Source of the DNA: Viscum album
Taxonomy: Eukaryota > Streptophyta > Magnoliopsida > Santalales > Viscaceae
Direction: 5' to 3'
Length of the DNA stretch: 64,000 bases
NCBI GenBank assembly: GCA_963277665.1
Contig: OY728130.1
Coordinates: 1,364,236,393-1,364,300,392 of the forward strand
Of this stretch, positions 37,445 through 50,399 are shown one piece after another (the first letter of the stretch is position 1; each line of letters starts with the position of its first letter). A program made the translations under genes and the position numbers. Below the pieces are notes generated by a model. It was not told where the DNA came from and did not search any database. It saw only the letters and a program-made list of their open reading frames with translations.

Positions 37445-38189
37445 TCAGCCTCCTTCATGAACATCTTCATCAGAGCAATCAGAGGATTGGGAGTAATCAT
37501 GTAGAGGTTCAGAGGGGAAAGGCTGAGGAGGAACCTCAAAAATAGAGCTCTTAGCCGCAAATGATCTTGTGGTGATGGTTCTCCCATGGCCAGAACTCCC
37601 CCTATTCTTCCTATTCTTCCTAGGAATTGGAGTGACGAAACGATCAGGGTCCACGATAGTTTTTTCCCCTTTCTGGTCCTTCCAAAGCAAAGATTTCCCC
37701 ACAATGGGGATCTTACTAGAATTCACATGGGATGATTCATCAACATCCTGTTGAGGAATTTAAATATTCACCTTCTTACCCTTGCTAATAAACTGATTTT
37801 CAGAAAGTAAAACTCCTTTCGTGATTGTATGTGCAATCACAATCTTGTCAGGAACAGGGTTCTCTTGCTGTTTGGAGACATCAAGACCATCCTGAACGAA
37901 TTCTGAAGGCTGACATTCAGGTGCTTGCAACTTCAAACCCATTTTATCGACATCCTCTCCGTCCTTGCAAACATCTTTAGAGGGCTCAGACACAACTATT
38001 TGCTTTCCTTTATCCTTTTCTATCCATAATGAATGTGGTTCACCCATGAAAATAGGAGGGTGGGCAGTGACTTCAAGAACAGAGTTAACATAATCGGAAT
38101 TTAGATTATCTTCAACTTGTAAATTATTCAATTCAGTATTCAGACTAGGTTCTGCCAGATTCTTATAGCCAGAAGAATCAGCAATAGCC
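37445..38189 (-). pseudogene. ORF1-like or retrocopied protein fragment, one in-frame stop
   Basis: The frame is open from the insert's 5' edge (AIADSSGYKNLAEPSLNTEL...) to a stop at 37760-37762, then continues in the same frame to a natural stop at 37445-37447; about 247 codons in total. The protein is hydrophilic and acid/Ser-rich at its end (SQSSDCSDEDVHEGG), with a basic patch (PIPRKNRKNRGSSGHGR) and no membrane or enzyme motif. Plant L1 ORF1 proteins often end in such low-complexity tails, but no DUF4283 or zinc knuckle is visible because the 5' part is missing. The frame at 37399-37704 is an overlapping shadow, as is 37569-37754. The product is not identified. Confidence 0.6.
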
Positions 38190-38206
38190 TTATTAAAGGG
38201 AAACTA
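38190..38206. repeat. Right target-site duplication of the LINE-like insert
   Basis: TTATTAAAGGGAAACTA, a perfect copy of 36730-36746. After it, the interior of the 31-41 kb element resumes. Confidence 0.92.
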
Positions 38207-38550
38207 CTGTCAATGAGAAACTCAACTCTATGGTTAGAGTCTATACCCTAATTGAACCACCATAACAGAAAGTATTCTAGGACCACATCCCCAGCTCCAC
38301 ATGAAATGATAGGACCTATAAGTTCACTGTTATATTTAGACCAACTATAATTTCATTTCAAAAAACAAAACAACCCATAATTACCAAATTAACCAAAATA
38401 AACCTAATTTCCCATGGCTACTTGATTCCTATCATGAGGTGTGCTGGCTAGGTACCATACTTGTAAAGAAAATATCATGTTTCGAATATCATGGATCCTA
38501 TTTTTCCAAACTCTTCCCCAAATAACATGACCCAAAAATAGTGTAACCTG

Positions 38551-38562
38551 CCTCTGATAGCA
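38551..38562 (-). other. Primer-binding site of the 31-41 kb element
   Basis: The plus strand reads CCTCTGATAGCA, so the minus strand reads TGCTATCAGAGG, close to TGGTATCAGAG of initiator-Met-primed elements. It ends three bases from the LTR at 38566. Confidence 0.78.
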
Positions 38563-38565
38563 CTT

Positions 38566-41051
38566 TTTCATGAACTAATCCAGGGTTCCATCTAACTAGA
38601 CACTTGACCTAACCTATGGCATGACCTGAAAGGGAATTCCAGATCCCCATGTATAGAAAACTAGTGCACGGGTATCAATAAAATTATTTGGGAATGATTT
38701 GACACTATTTTATAGTCATAAAAAACTCAAAAAATAAGTTTCACAAGGATGAATAATCATAATAAAAAACTACATAAAAAAATTCAGATTAAATCTTTTA
38801 CAAATTTAAAAAAATACCAAATTGAAAAAATGAAAAATAAAATGACAAGTCCAATAAAAGACTATAAGAAATTAAAGGGTAAAACCACTGAAGACTCCAC
38901 CAACACCCACACATGAATGACATGAACTCTAGTGATCCATACCCACCAACATCACTATGAAACATCTTACCTTTACCTGGGTTATACATAACAAAGTCCA
39001 CATAAACCCAAAGGTGTATATAGGGTGTGATAGAAATACTTGTAGGATTACACCCAAATGAAGGGATTCCATGCTATAACATTAGAGTAAAAATTAAATT
39101 ACACATTTATACAAAATACCTTGAATAATTTTCATTAAAACACATTAAGATGGAATTTTTTTAGCATAGCAATTTTAAAGGTAACATTTTGAAGAGAAAC
39201 ATTACTATGATAAACATAATTTAAAATCAAATATAAAATCACACACACAAGGTCCACCATATACTGATGGATGACGTCACATCACATAATCCACATGTCA
39301 GAAGTGAGAACCATATGTAAATACCTAGGAGAAATATTGCTCGAGTGAGACACTAGAACCTCATACCTCGGTGGAAGGTGGTATAGTAACCACAACGATT
39401 AGATTTATCATACACGATCCACTTGGAGGGGACACCCCATGGGGGTAGTGGTCTCAAATCATTGTCGTAATTTACTTATTTTTGTAATCATAAATATAGC
39501 TATGTAAAACTGGGACTTTCCATGTCTATATCAACTAGTGTTAATCAACTAAAATAAATAGAGGCTTTCCAATATCCTATCACTAGTGTACTAGATCTAT
39601 TCATCGAACCACAATAACTGGGACTCCCTTTGTGCATAAGTTCCCATTTCACATGTCACAATAACACCCTCCCCACATACACATTCTATAAAATATAAAT
39701 ACACTAGTAAATCCACATTTTCCACTAAGGAAACAACTTTTCATTTTAAACGCATCAAAATGACTTTCAATTACATTTTCCACCACTTATAAAATTCATA
39801 AACCCCTTTAAAATCAAGATAAAGAATTCACTTAATCAATTTCTCCATTTTCATGGGCCAAGCCCTTTTTAAATCCACACACAATCCAATTTCACTTTAA
39901 AACAAGCTTCAAAAAATTTGAACAATTCACAATTCAAATTAAAAGTTCACACCAGAAAGACTTATTTCCATAAAAATCAATTTTCTTTTAAGAAACCCAC
40001 TTTTAAAATATAAATATACCTCAAGTGCATTTGAAAACATACTTCACACCTTCTAAACCAGGCATAAAACCCATTTCAAGAAACATTACAATTAAAAAAA
40101 AACAAATCCATTTACCTTTAAAAAATTTACTTTCATCATATATATATGCCGAAAACTAGCAAAATACATTTCTCACCACACAATTAAACCTTAAAAATAT
40201 AATAAATAACCAAGAAAGAGTATCAAAATCATCCAACAATGTTAAGGCGTGGAACCACCTACCTAATGTGTAGAAACATCTAGAAATTGGAGAGAAACCA
40301 CAACCACAAGACCCTCGAAATGAATTATTCAACCAAAAACATCAATATATAACCCTAATGAATAATATTAAACCCAAAAATATCAACCTGCCACTATAAA
40401 AATTAAACATCAAGAAAGAAGAGGAGAAACCCTAGAAAAGAGGAAAGAACCAATAGAAAACCCACTTACATAGAGATGTCATGGAGTTTCATAGCCAAAT
40501 ACACCAAAATAATGGTGATACAAGGGAAACATGGGAGGTTTAGGAGTAACCTAGGGATATAAAATTAATTGGGGGATAAATAGGGGGATTTAGGGTAAAA
40601 GTATTAGAGAAAACCAAAATAATTTTCAAATTTTTAATAACCTGCACATTGTTCACAATTTTCCCACATGGATTTTCAAATTGTGTGGAAACCATGAACC
40701 CATCTCTCTACAAGAGTAACCTACCACATCATTATCCCACATTTATAGACTTACTTTGTGAAATCCATGTGGTAGCTACTTCCCAAAAACCACAACCTAC
40801 CACACGATTTCCTTGGTAGGACTACACAATTTCACATAAACGTGTGTCAATCATGGGACACATGTTTGTGGACAAAACATTATATTTTTCTCTAAAAACA
40901 CAAAGTAAACCCAAGATTAAAAATCTATAAAAATAATAAATAGAAAAATTACTTCAAAAATTAATAAACTTTAAACCAGATTCCTAGGAAAAAAACTGAG
41001 ACCCATAAATAAGCCAGATCTAAGAACAGAAATAATAACCCAGGTGTGACA
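38566..41051 (-). repeat. 5' LTR of the 31-41 kb element
   Basis: It ends GGTGTGACA on the plus strand (TGTCACACC on the minus strand), next to the ATCCT duplication. The minus-strand TATA-like TTTTATATCCC is at about 40554-40564. The frame at 38798-39001 is LTR sequence. Confidence 0.87.
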
Positions 41052-41056
41052 ATCCT

Positions 41057-44000
41057 AGTTAGTGTGATTTGAATTTTCATTTTGTTTTAATGATATTATT
41101 AGGTAAACTAAACATTATTTACATCATTATTTGAATTTAGATAAAGGACATAGAATAGAAAGGAGGAATGTGTAGAGAAAATCAATGTATAGGGTTTCAG
41201 GATTATAGAGTTCATTCAAAGGATCAAGTACCTATGAGAAGATATTGTTAGTAAATCATAGTATTCTAAATTAATTTAAATAAATATCCAGGAAAAATTA
41301 TTGGTTATAAGAATAAAAACATGAATCCATTCCACTAGAATATCCATGAAACATGATATTTTTAAATTAATGATGAGAGAAACCAATTTTTTGAAATATA
41401 GTTATAGAATAATAATTACAATTTTTTAAATTATTTTTTTCGTTAATCAAGAAAAAAATTTAAATTTAAATTTAATCAATATAGTGAATGGAAATAAATA
41501 TAAGTATAAATATTTTCATCTTTAGGAAACATACCATTTTCTCATCATCACATTTTTCAATGGTGTTACAATTATTTGGATACAAAACTACTAAAATTAA
41601 ATTCCTAATGTGTGTAGGAATTCTTTATACATATTTATAAACCTCATTTATCAAGTGAATGTTATATTGATTCCTATATGATATACCTAGTTATTATTTT
41701 GATGTCTGTTACATTGGAATATTAGTTTTTTCATAGGATATATTAATCAAAGAAAAGGAAATTGATTCCATTACTAAGACATATTATCTCCTATTTATCC
41801 AGTATGAGAGAGAGGATTTAGATAAATGATATTGAATCTACACTATAATAGCATAAATTGGAATATTGTACTTATTTATTGATAATTTATCAATATAGTA
41901 AATAATATTAATTTGTTAGAAAGGATTGAGCTTCTATGTTGAATAACATTATCCATTAATCTCATATTTTTATACTTACCATCCATGTTATCATTATTTA
42001 TTTATGATATTGAGAAGAAAAATGTTAATGAATAACCCAAAAAATATATTTAACAATTTTTACTTAAAAAATAAGACTTACATGGAACTAAATTCAAAAA
42101 CCTTGTAGTTAATGATGTTAAAAAAGTAATTGTTCAAAATATATATAGATCCTTTACAACATCATTCAAAGAGATAGTAGATTAAGTGGTGGTTCAATGA
42201 ATATAGAGATTTTAACATTCCATGTGGATATAAAATTCAATTGAAATAAACTAAGATGAATTTAAAAAAATGAAATTATTTTCATAAACATATTGAATAT
42301 ATTCATCAGTTATATAATGTTTCCATGTATCATCTCTGATATTTAGTAATTATTTATTTTAATATTTGTTTCAAATAATTACGAGGTGTTATCCCAGTAA
42401 CTAACAAAGGATGATTCTTATGTCAACAGTGAGATGAACATGGATTCAGATTACACATTAGATAAATTCTAGTGAAACTGTTATTTATGTAAAGTGTTAC
42501 CAACATTTAAGTCACTATTTTATTTTTCAAAAATGGATATTACTACATTGTAAAATAATATTGTTATGGCACACTACATTTAATTAGTAGTTTATTAAAA
42601 CACGAATCATTTATATCAATCAAATAGAACTGTTTTATGAATATATTTTTACAAGACTCATACAAAATTTTGGAGAGATAGTTCTAAGTCAATTTAAATA
42701 ATAAGTAGTCATGCATACACCAATAATGATTTTTAAAATCATTTGAGGTAACATACATGGAATATGACATACTTAGTTTTCCAACAAAAAATAATTATAT
42801 ATAGATAGGAAATCCTCAATGATTCAATAGTTATTTTATAGTGGGTGGTGTTCACAATTACATGGAAAAGATAGGTGTAAATTCATTTACTTCATGAGAA
42901 AGCATTATGAAATTTTAGAAATACAAAGTGTGGTAGTAAATGAACTTGGTAAAAGATATAGTATCCTCATGGAGGTGGTTTTATAGAATATTTTTATGAA
43001 ATATTCCATTATATTATAATTTATATTGAAGGATTAACTTATATTTCATATCCTAATTCACATCTTAGTGATGGTTATAGTATAATTAATATCAATGAAG
43101 AATTATACATTATATTGGAATCCTTCACTGTTCATTTCATGATATATTTTGAAATTAGAAGCATATCGCATTTCCATATTAAAAGTATATTTTGATTAAT
43201 GAATATAATATAAGTTAAAGTATGAAAGAATTTATACTATGTCATAGACATATTTATTTGAAGGGATCTACTTAAAAATTAGAAAACCATCAAATATACA
43301 TCATAAAAAATAGAGTTCTAGTTAGTGGTGAAATTACTACTATGGATTTTTACATCCCAAATATAAAAAAATTATCAATCATATGAACATTAATTATATG
43401 AGGAAAGAACATATGTTTTGACATAGTGGTATAAAATAATAATTATATTTAATCCTTTCATTGAATTCACATGTAGGCATATAACTTATAAAATCCATAA
43501 CTGTTAGTTGGATGAATTTTTTAGAGACACAAATGTTGTAGTATGTTTAAGACAATAGTCACAATTTTATTTTCATGATAGTGGGTGGTTTAAAATTTTT
43601 GATAAGAATAATAAATCATATAGGAAGTAATTTTATGCAAGAATATATGATTTAAAAGTTCATATGAATTTAATAAAAGAGTCCATATATAAAAATTTAA
43701 GGGTTCCATATATTATATGTTTCTAGAATTGATATGATTGGGGAGTATCCAATAGATATTATATATTTATGGTATATGTGGGAGTAAATAAATAAATCTA
43801 ATTTTTAAAATGTTTATTGAAAATAAATACTCTCTTAAAAAACTTGTAGTACTATCATCATTCATAAATAAATTTTATATTTATACATCATTGGTACCAT
43901 GATAATTATATTAGTCCTTAGATTTCAAGGTTACCTCTTTTAGTGGTAACTTTGTGGAACCTCTCTACATGATTTCACTATAATTCTTGAAAACATTAAG

Positions 44001-45793
44001 GAATGGAAATATTGCCATCATGATTCAAGGATACATTTTTGGGTCAAGAGAAATATTATAATCATTTTATGTTTATTTGAAACAATTATTTTTGGTTTTT
44101 AAAAGATGTAAGTTGTAGTGATATAGTTTTCCAAGATAGATATGTTTGAAGACAAATAAAAATATGTAATTAGTCATATGTTAATTAAAAAAAATATTAT
44201 TTTCTCTAAAATAACATAAATAATCCACCCATGTTTCCAGGAACATGATCTAAAAACATATAAAGAAGAGTTAATAATCCAATTCATAGTATATTATTTA
44301 CATTACATTGATAAATAAAAGGTTTAAATAAATTACATGAATTGTTTCTAGTGTCACATGGTATTTTAAAACGAATAAAATATGTATGGATAAGACTATT
44401 ATGAAAATATAACTCAAATTCAATGATATGTACATAGGTTTGATCTTTCTTATACATAAATCATAAATTGAAAATATCAATAAAGGAAAGGAGAACCAAA
44501 TTGGCTTTAAATTAAAACTATCCAATAGTTATTGAGAAATAAAATCTATTTGATTTCGAGGTAATTGTAGATTTGGGAGTACATGATTTGAATTAATATA
44601 AAATTATTATTTCTAAATCATCTTGATCAGGTATCACAAAAAATGATAAGGTAATATTATAGCTAGTAGTATTAATATCTATATTTTACTAATAATGTTG
44701 AATCTTATGATGAATCTTAAGAAGAATATTTAACAATGAATTATTCAAGATTTTTGATTCATACCCAGATTGAAAAAAAATCATTCATATCATGATGAAT
44801 GTTCAGTATGGAATAATCCATGATGCTAGGGATGAAAGAAGAAAAAAGGTATATATTCAGTGATATCATCTAATGAGATATGTTTTTAGAGATATGAGGA
44901 CACATAAATATGAAATATTATGGGTAGAGTAGTGGGATCATTGGAAATAAACATATCATAGTAGAAAACTAATTATCATGTGATTTTAACAAGTTTAATA
45001 GTGAAAAATTAGGTCAATGGAATGTGGGAGTGTATTAGAGTTGGTTCTCTAGAACTAACAACCTTGAACATTAAGTTACATGAATATTAAAAATAGTATA
45101 TACTAATGAATATCTAATCACATGATGATTCTTATTTTCTATGAAATCATTGTGATAATGTCCTAAGGATAATTTTCACCCCCAAAAGTTCATGGTTGTT
45201 CACAGCTACAATAAGAACCTTGATGTACTATTATAGTATTTTTAAATCCTTATTCTATAAATAAATGATGTAATTTTTTTAAACATAAATTATACATTTC
45301 ATTATGGGTATGATCTCATAAGAAATTTTTAGTTCATCACATCATGGTCATATATGGCCATATCTAAGAGAATAAGGTTATAACACTTGGAATAATAATA
45401 AGAATACTATACTTTTTATGTTTCATTAAATATTACTAAATATTGGTTATTTTTAATGGTCCATAGACTCAAATATATTATTAATTAATATCATAAGTAA
45501 TAACATTTGATTTAATTATGAAAACATTAAAAATATGTTCTTACAGTGAGTTAAGAAACCATGGGTATTCATGAATGATATGAAATAAATGAGTACAATA
45601 GGAAATGATTTTCCCTTCCATATAATGGAAGTATATATATCTATACCTTTTATCAAAATGAAATAGTTCAAAAAATCCCAGGCAATAATGTAAATTTAAA
45701 TGTTGATTTATTGAAAGTGAAAGAAAAATAATTCAAGAATATAGGTTAATTTTCCAAAAGAAGAAATCCACTTGAATGACAGATATAAATAAG
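41057..45793 (+). mobile_element. Decayed, probably Copia-like pol region
   Basis: Very AT-rich, with no long frame. On the plus strand at about 43338-43385 the sequence reads MDFYIPNIKKLS, which resembles the LxxVLYxPxLKKNLxS motif just before the Copia integrase. A degraded W..(D)SG-like protease region may lie near 43115. If real, it belongs with the LTR-like segments at 28.4 and 50.4 kb. RT motifs were not found. The frame at 44298-44525 is not recognised. Confidence 0.35.
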
Positions 45794-45798
45794 TGGAT
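45794..45798. repeat. Left target duplication of the family A solo LTR
   Basis: TGGAT, identical to 50109-50113. Confidence 0.88.
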
Positions 45799-47579
45799 TG
45801 TAATGCCCCGACCCTAGTTACCTAGATTTGGTGCATTATTTTAATACATTTTCATGATTACAAGGAATCCAGTCCTGAAGGACCGGTCAGTTTAGCAGTC
45901 TTGGAAAAATAGATCACATACATGAATGTTACATTTGCACTTTAAGATGTAAAAAACAACATAAATAATCTTTATAAACTCCATTATTCCCTTGGCTTAA
46001 CCCTGAATATCAATCAAATTACACTTCTTGGAATCCTGGGAAAAATAAAACATAGAAAGGGGTGAGCTCAAATGCTCAGTAAGGGTAAGCAATACAGCGG
46101 AAACTTTCAAAAATAAGCATAAACATTTAAAGAAATGTATAAAACTAAAAAAAAGATTTTTAAACATGAACATCAACATAATATGGTAGAAATAAAATGA
46201 AATAATTCCATTTACTTATTCACATGGATATTCTACTAATAGAATAATTACATGCAATATCCCTAACCACTTTCATAATGATGGAATGCATAATGCCAGA
46301 CTATCATAACCACATAACCAAGGTCTCGTGCGAAGAATACAAATAAGATTTTGTCAAGGACTTTTGACAAGATACTATTTTGTCTCATGAGACCTACCGA
46401 TGCATCGAGGAGCTATAGCGGGCTCCACCTGTCACTTATTAAGTCCAATGCATTCCCATATGAAAAGGTTTAAATATAACATAAAAATTCGTATTAAAAC
46501 TAGCATACCAAATTTCAATACTTTCTCCATAAACCATGAAAATAACACATCCATAGTTAAACATATCACAAAACCTTTAATACAATACAAAAGTTTTGTA
46601 TCATCATAAATCAACTTCAAATAAGCTTAAAATCCATCAAAGGATGTTGACATAGATGAAATCAAAACTATTTAAGAGAAATATCTCTTTTCTTGAAATC
46701 ATTGAAAAGTCACACATTTATAAAGGAAGTAATTTAAAAGATATTTTTTAATAAAATTGTCCCATAATACTTTTAAACTATTGAAAATAAATATCATTTC
46801 AAAACATTCATGTCCATATAAATAAATCCTTAAAATCATTTTGAACACAAGGACATTAATTGAAAAGATTTAGAAAGATAAATCATTAAAACATTTTAAA
46901 TTTTGATCTTGATAAAGGGTACCTTTCAAAATCCTTAAAATCTTCATTTTGAAATCATTTTTATGAAAAAAGGACATGGATGATAAAAATGTCTCGGTAA
47001 ATACTTACACATAAACAATCTCGGATAATGATGAGATTGAGGAATTAACGCTTACCAATTTGGTAACTTATGAAACATACAACCCATGAAAGCGGTATCA
47101 TACAATGAATATGTAAATACACATAAATTAAAGTGTATTACACAAAGAATACAATTATTGGAAGTACATACACCACACAAAAGGTAATAGTGGAAATATG
47201 GCATGAATCTCACAGGAATAAAAAGTGAGATGAAAACCCCTTACCTTGCACTTTCCTTTAGTCGAGGGTACATTTAACCTCCTGTACGAAGATCGTAGTA
47301 TGTTATTAAATTATACCAGAACCATATGAATATTTATGATATCATACCTGATTCATTTATGACTTTACATTACCCATTTAATAAAAATTTCCATGTTAAG
47401 TTAACATTTTGGGTAATAATCACTTTCCTTATCGTACGTGTTTTAACTTGTCACTCTTGGTTGTATCACTTAGATCATGATTTAAATACTTCTAGAATAT
47501 AAAAAATGATAAATATATCATATATATTTTGAATATAAATATTTATAATAGGCATATATATGAAATGTAAAACACAGTT

Positions 47580-48040
47580 TATGGAAATGGTAGTCCGTAC
47601 GTACGCATAAACGTTGTTTCTGTTTTCATATAGTATTGAACAGAAGTAAATGAATAAGATATATGTAAGTACATAAATCCTTATATATATATATATATAT
47701 CTCCGGTAGAATTATTATGTCATATATTACATAATTATTAGTAATATATATTTTTATAATCTTCGATGAATGGTGAACTTGGAAATGAATCTCATCGCGT
47801 CATGGAGACGGTAATCCGTACGTACGCACGAGCGAAAATATCATTCTTTTGATATTAAAATAATATATAATTTGATGGTATATCATATATACAGAATCAT
47901 TATCATGTTATATTTATTATTTACATGAATTACAAATCATTATTATACCCATCCAAATAATAATATATTGAATAACAATTACACCACGACGTGGAAACGG
48001 AAAGCCGTACGTACGCACGTATGGTGACATGTCATTCAAA
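47580..48040 (-). repeat. Tandem units with CCGTACGTACGCACG core (copy 3)
   Basis: Three well-kept cores at about 47590, 47809 and 48000 (spacing 219 and 191 bp). The middle one contains CCGTACGTACGCACGAGCG. Two shorter CGTACG-like sites at about 47275 and 47437 may be older units. The core is self-complementary (CGTACGTACG) and lies downstream of the minus-strand TATA box. Confidence 0.85.
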
Positions 48041-48360
48041 GGATGGATAGAATTCTGAATATGGTTGTACCATATTTATAATAATATTATATTATATAGG
48101 AGATACTGGATTCATTATTTTAGAATGTTAATAACAAAGAAAGAAGAAGTGGAAGAAGAAAGGAACTTGAAAAAGGGTGGTGAAATCGTTACCTCTTCTT
48201 CGGGTTCTTCCTTTTGATTTGATCAAAAGGGCTCCTTAGGTTGGCTTTCTGACTAAAGGAAGGAATCTAGGATGAATTGAGGGACGTTAAGAGAGTATTT
48301 GGTTAGAGGTTGGCCGAAAAAAAAGGCTTTGAGGGTGTGAGTTAATGAGAAGGGAGAGTG

Positions 48361-48374
48361 CCATTTTATAATAG
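48361..48374 (-). promoter_or_regulatory. TATA box of LTR copy 3
   Basis: The minus strand reads CTATTATAAAATGG, followed by a C-rich leader. Confidence 0.6.
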
Positions 48375-50108
48375 GGGTGAAGGGAACCTTTGGAAAAGCT
48401 AGAAATATTATTTTATAATAAATTTATATTCGGTTTCTAATGGCTCCAAAGTGGATTATTTAAAGGTTAAGGTGGTTATGGGTCACAAACCACTCAACCA
48501 ATAGAATTTAGACTGGTTTGTGTCATTATATTAACCTTATCTTTAAGTATTAACTCTTAGTTAATTAGTTTCACTTTTATAATGTTTCTTTGTATTTTTA
48601 TATTATATGGTTAATAAACATACTATATACATCCAATCGACCCCCAAGTGGTCCGTTAATGATACAACTATCATTATATAAGTCTCTTGGCCGAACCTTA
48701 GATTTTTAGGAATTTAATATCAATTAATAATATAATATTTGTTTTAAAAACTGTTTTATGCCAATTTTGACACAATTCAATAATTGATTTTTGTAAAACT
48801 CATAAAAGAATTATTACTTAGAAAAATGTCAATTAAGTCAATACTAACATTTAATATTAACATAGAAAAGTATTGTAATTCATAAAAAGTCTCAAATTAC
48901 ATTTATTTTGGTATTTATAATATCAATTATTTTAATTTTTTCACTATTATGGTAATTACTGCATCATCATTGTGTCATAAATAAATTAAATTATTTAATG
49001 CTTAAAAATTATAAATAAAATATCATTATGTATGAAATAATTTTATATTTTTAAAGAATATTTACAATTGAATTTATCTTATGTATAACCCTATATTAAA
49101 AATATTTTAGTAAATAAACATTGATTTTAACTCTTTTAACTCTTCTTCGAATTAAATAATAATAAAACTCCTAATCTAATCCAAGTGGACCTAAATGATA
49201 ATATTTTATTCCTAAGGTTGTTTTTGGTCGATATAAACTTGTCCAATTGAATTAGGACACGTGTTAGGGTAATATTAATATCATTTTTACCCTTAATTAA
49301 CCTATTTACTTTTAACCGTGGTAAATAAAAGTAAAAAGTTACTATTCACAAAAAAATATTTTCATCTCATTGAACAACATTTTTCTCCTTGATATTAACC
49401 ATGTCTATTGGATTTTCGAAATTCCAATCACAGAAGCAGTAAAATTAAGTTTTATGAAAAATTCAGTTTTTTAACTACCACTTAGTAGTTTCACTATTCA
49501 TCAAAAACTGATGTTTTTCAGAACAATGCCAAAATTTCACCCTAAGATATAATTGATATACCGATTTCAAAAATGATGTTTATTTTAAAAAATTACAAAT
49601 ATATAAGTTGCATTAATTAATTTTATAATTAATTTCCACTGTCACAACAATTAGTGTGTTTTTAAGAAACAGTATATATCAAAAGATTGACAATTGTTTA
49701 TGTCCAATTTCAAAGTGAAATTAATTCTAATGAACACCATTGGATAAACCGGTAAAAATATATTCTAATTATACTTTAAAACCAATCAAATTCATAATTT
49801 ATCACTATTAATTATTTGGATTAAAAAAGTTGTTTTTAATTAAAATTTAGTAATTTTCACTATTCATCAAAATATTAAAGTTATCTGAAAAGTACCGAAA
49901 TTTCACCTTAGGCTAAATTCGATACTCCGAATCCAAAAATGAAGTCCATTTTGAGAGAGAGAATTTTTAAAATTTTTAAAATTAGGTATTACTATTCATA
50001 ACTGCTACTTTGATTGGTCGTGGTGTGTGTTAGAACTCGAAGTTGCGTATAACACACGCTACTGTATTATTCAAAGAGAAGCGTACTATGGAATCTCGAG
50101 GTGTTACA

Positions 50109-50113
50109 TGGAT
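50109..50113. repeat. Right target duplication of the family A solo LTR
   Basis: TGGAT, identical to 45794-45798. Confidence 0.88.
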
Positions 50114-50399
50114 CATGTTACATTATTTTCATTTTCATGAGTGTTTTTTATAATTTTTACAATAAAATCACATTCTATGAGATCCATAGTGTGTTTTTAT
50201 AATATATCAGTGGACTTTAGAATGTTCTTCCAAATGTCACAAAGTAAGTGCTTGAGAGGGTCACACACATGGTGTATTCATAATGTTAGTAAAATTATAT
50301 ATCACTTTAATATATTGAAAAAATATTATTCTAATATTTTTTTATTAATTATTCATGTTTTGTTTATCATAAGTATTTAGTAAAATATTAAATAAATAT

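Larger units (their letters stand above)
36747..38189 (-). mobile_element. LINE-like retroposon, 5'-truncated, with poly(A) tail
   Basis: A 1443-bp insert bounded by a perfect 17-bp duplication, with poly(T) at its left edge. That is the signature of target-primed reverse transcription on the minus strand. Minus-strand order: a protein-like frame entering at the truncated 5' edge (38189 to 37445), about 690 nt of 3' sequence, an AATAAA signal, a perfect hairpin and the short A tail. The base composition is far less AT-rich than the host element, and the duplication is undamaged, so it is the youngest recognisable insertion in that stack. No RT domain is present. It may be an ORF1-bearing derivative of an L1-type LINE or a retrocopied host mRNA. 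Confidence 0.88.
31367..41051 (-). mobile_element. Non-coding LTR retrotransposon (LARD-like) with perfect target duplication
   Basis: Two ~2.48 kb LTRs (31367-33847 and 38566-41051) flank about 4.7 kb, of which 1.44 kb is a later LINE-like insert. Perfect 5-bp duplications ATCCT lie at 31362-31366 and 41052-41056. A primer site at 38551-38562 next to the right LTR shows minus-strand orientation. No gag, RT or integrase motif could be read in the remaining ~3.3 kb interior, so it fits a large retrotransposon derivative that depends on another element's enzymes. The frames at 33065-34114, 34948-35145, 35826-36074 and 36105-36356 are not recognised as proteins. Confidence 0.88.
45799..50108 (-). 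mobile_element. Family A solo LTR, 4.31 kb (copy 3)
   Basis: It starts TGTAATGCCCCGACCC and ends CGAGGTGTTACA, inverted ends of the TGTAACACC class, with a perfect TGGAT duplication on both sides. No second LTR or interior adjoins it, so it is a solo LTR. The minus-strand TATA box is at 48361-48374 and three CpG-rich tandem units lie at 47580-48040. It keeps far more CpG than copies 1 and 2 and seems the youngest copy. The frames at 45997-46179, 46400-46609 and 46432-46620 overlap on both strands and are not genes. Confidence 0.9.

Noticed and set aside
37399..37754. Overlapping frames at 37399-37704 (minus) and 37569-37754 (plus)
   Set aside because: They are shadows of the longer frame at 37445-38189, which runs from the insert edge and has a protein-like composition.
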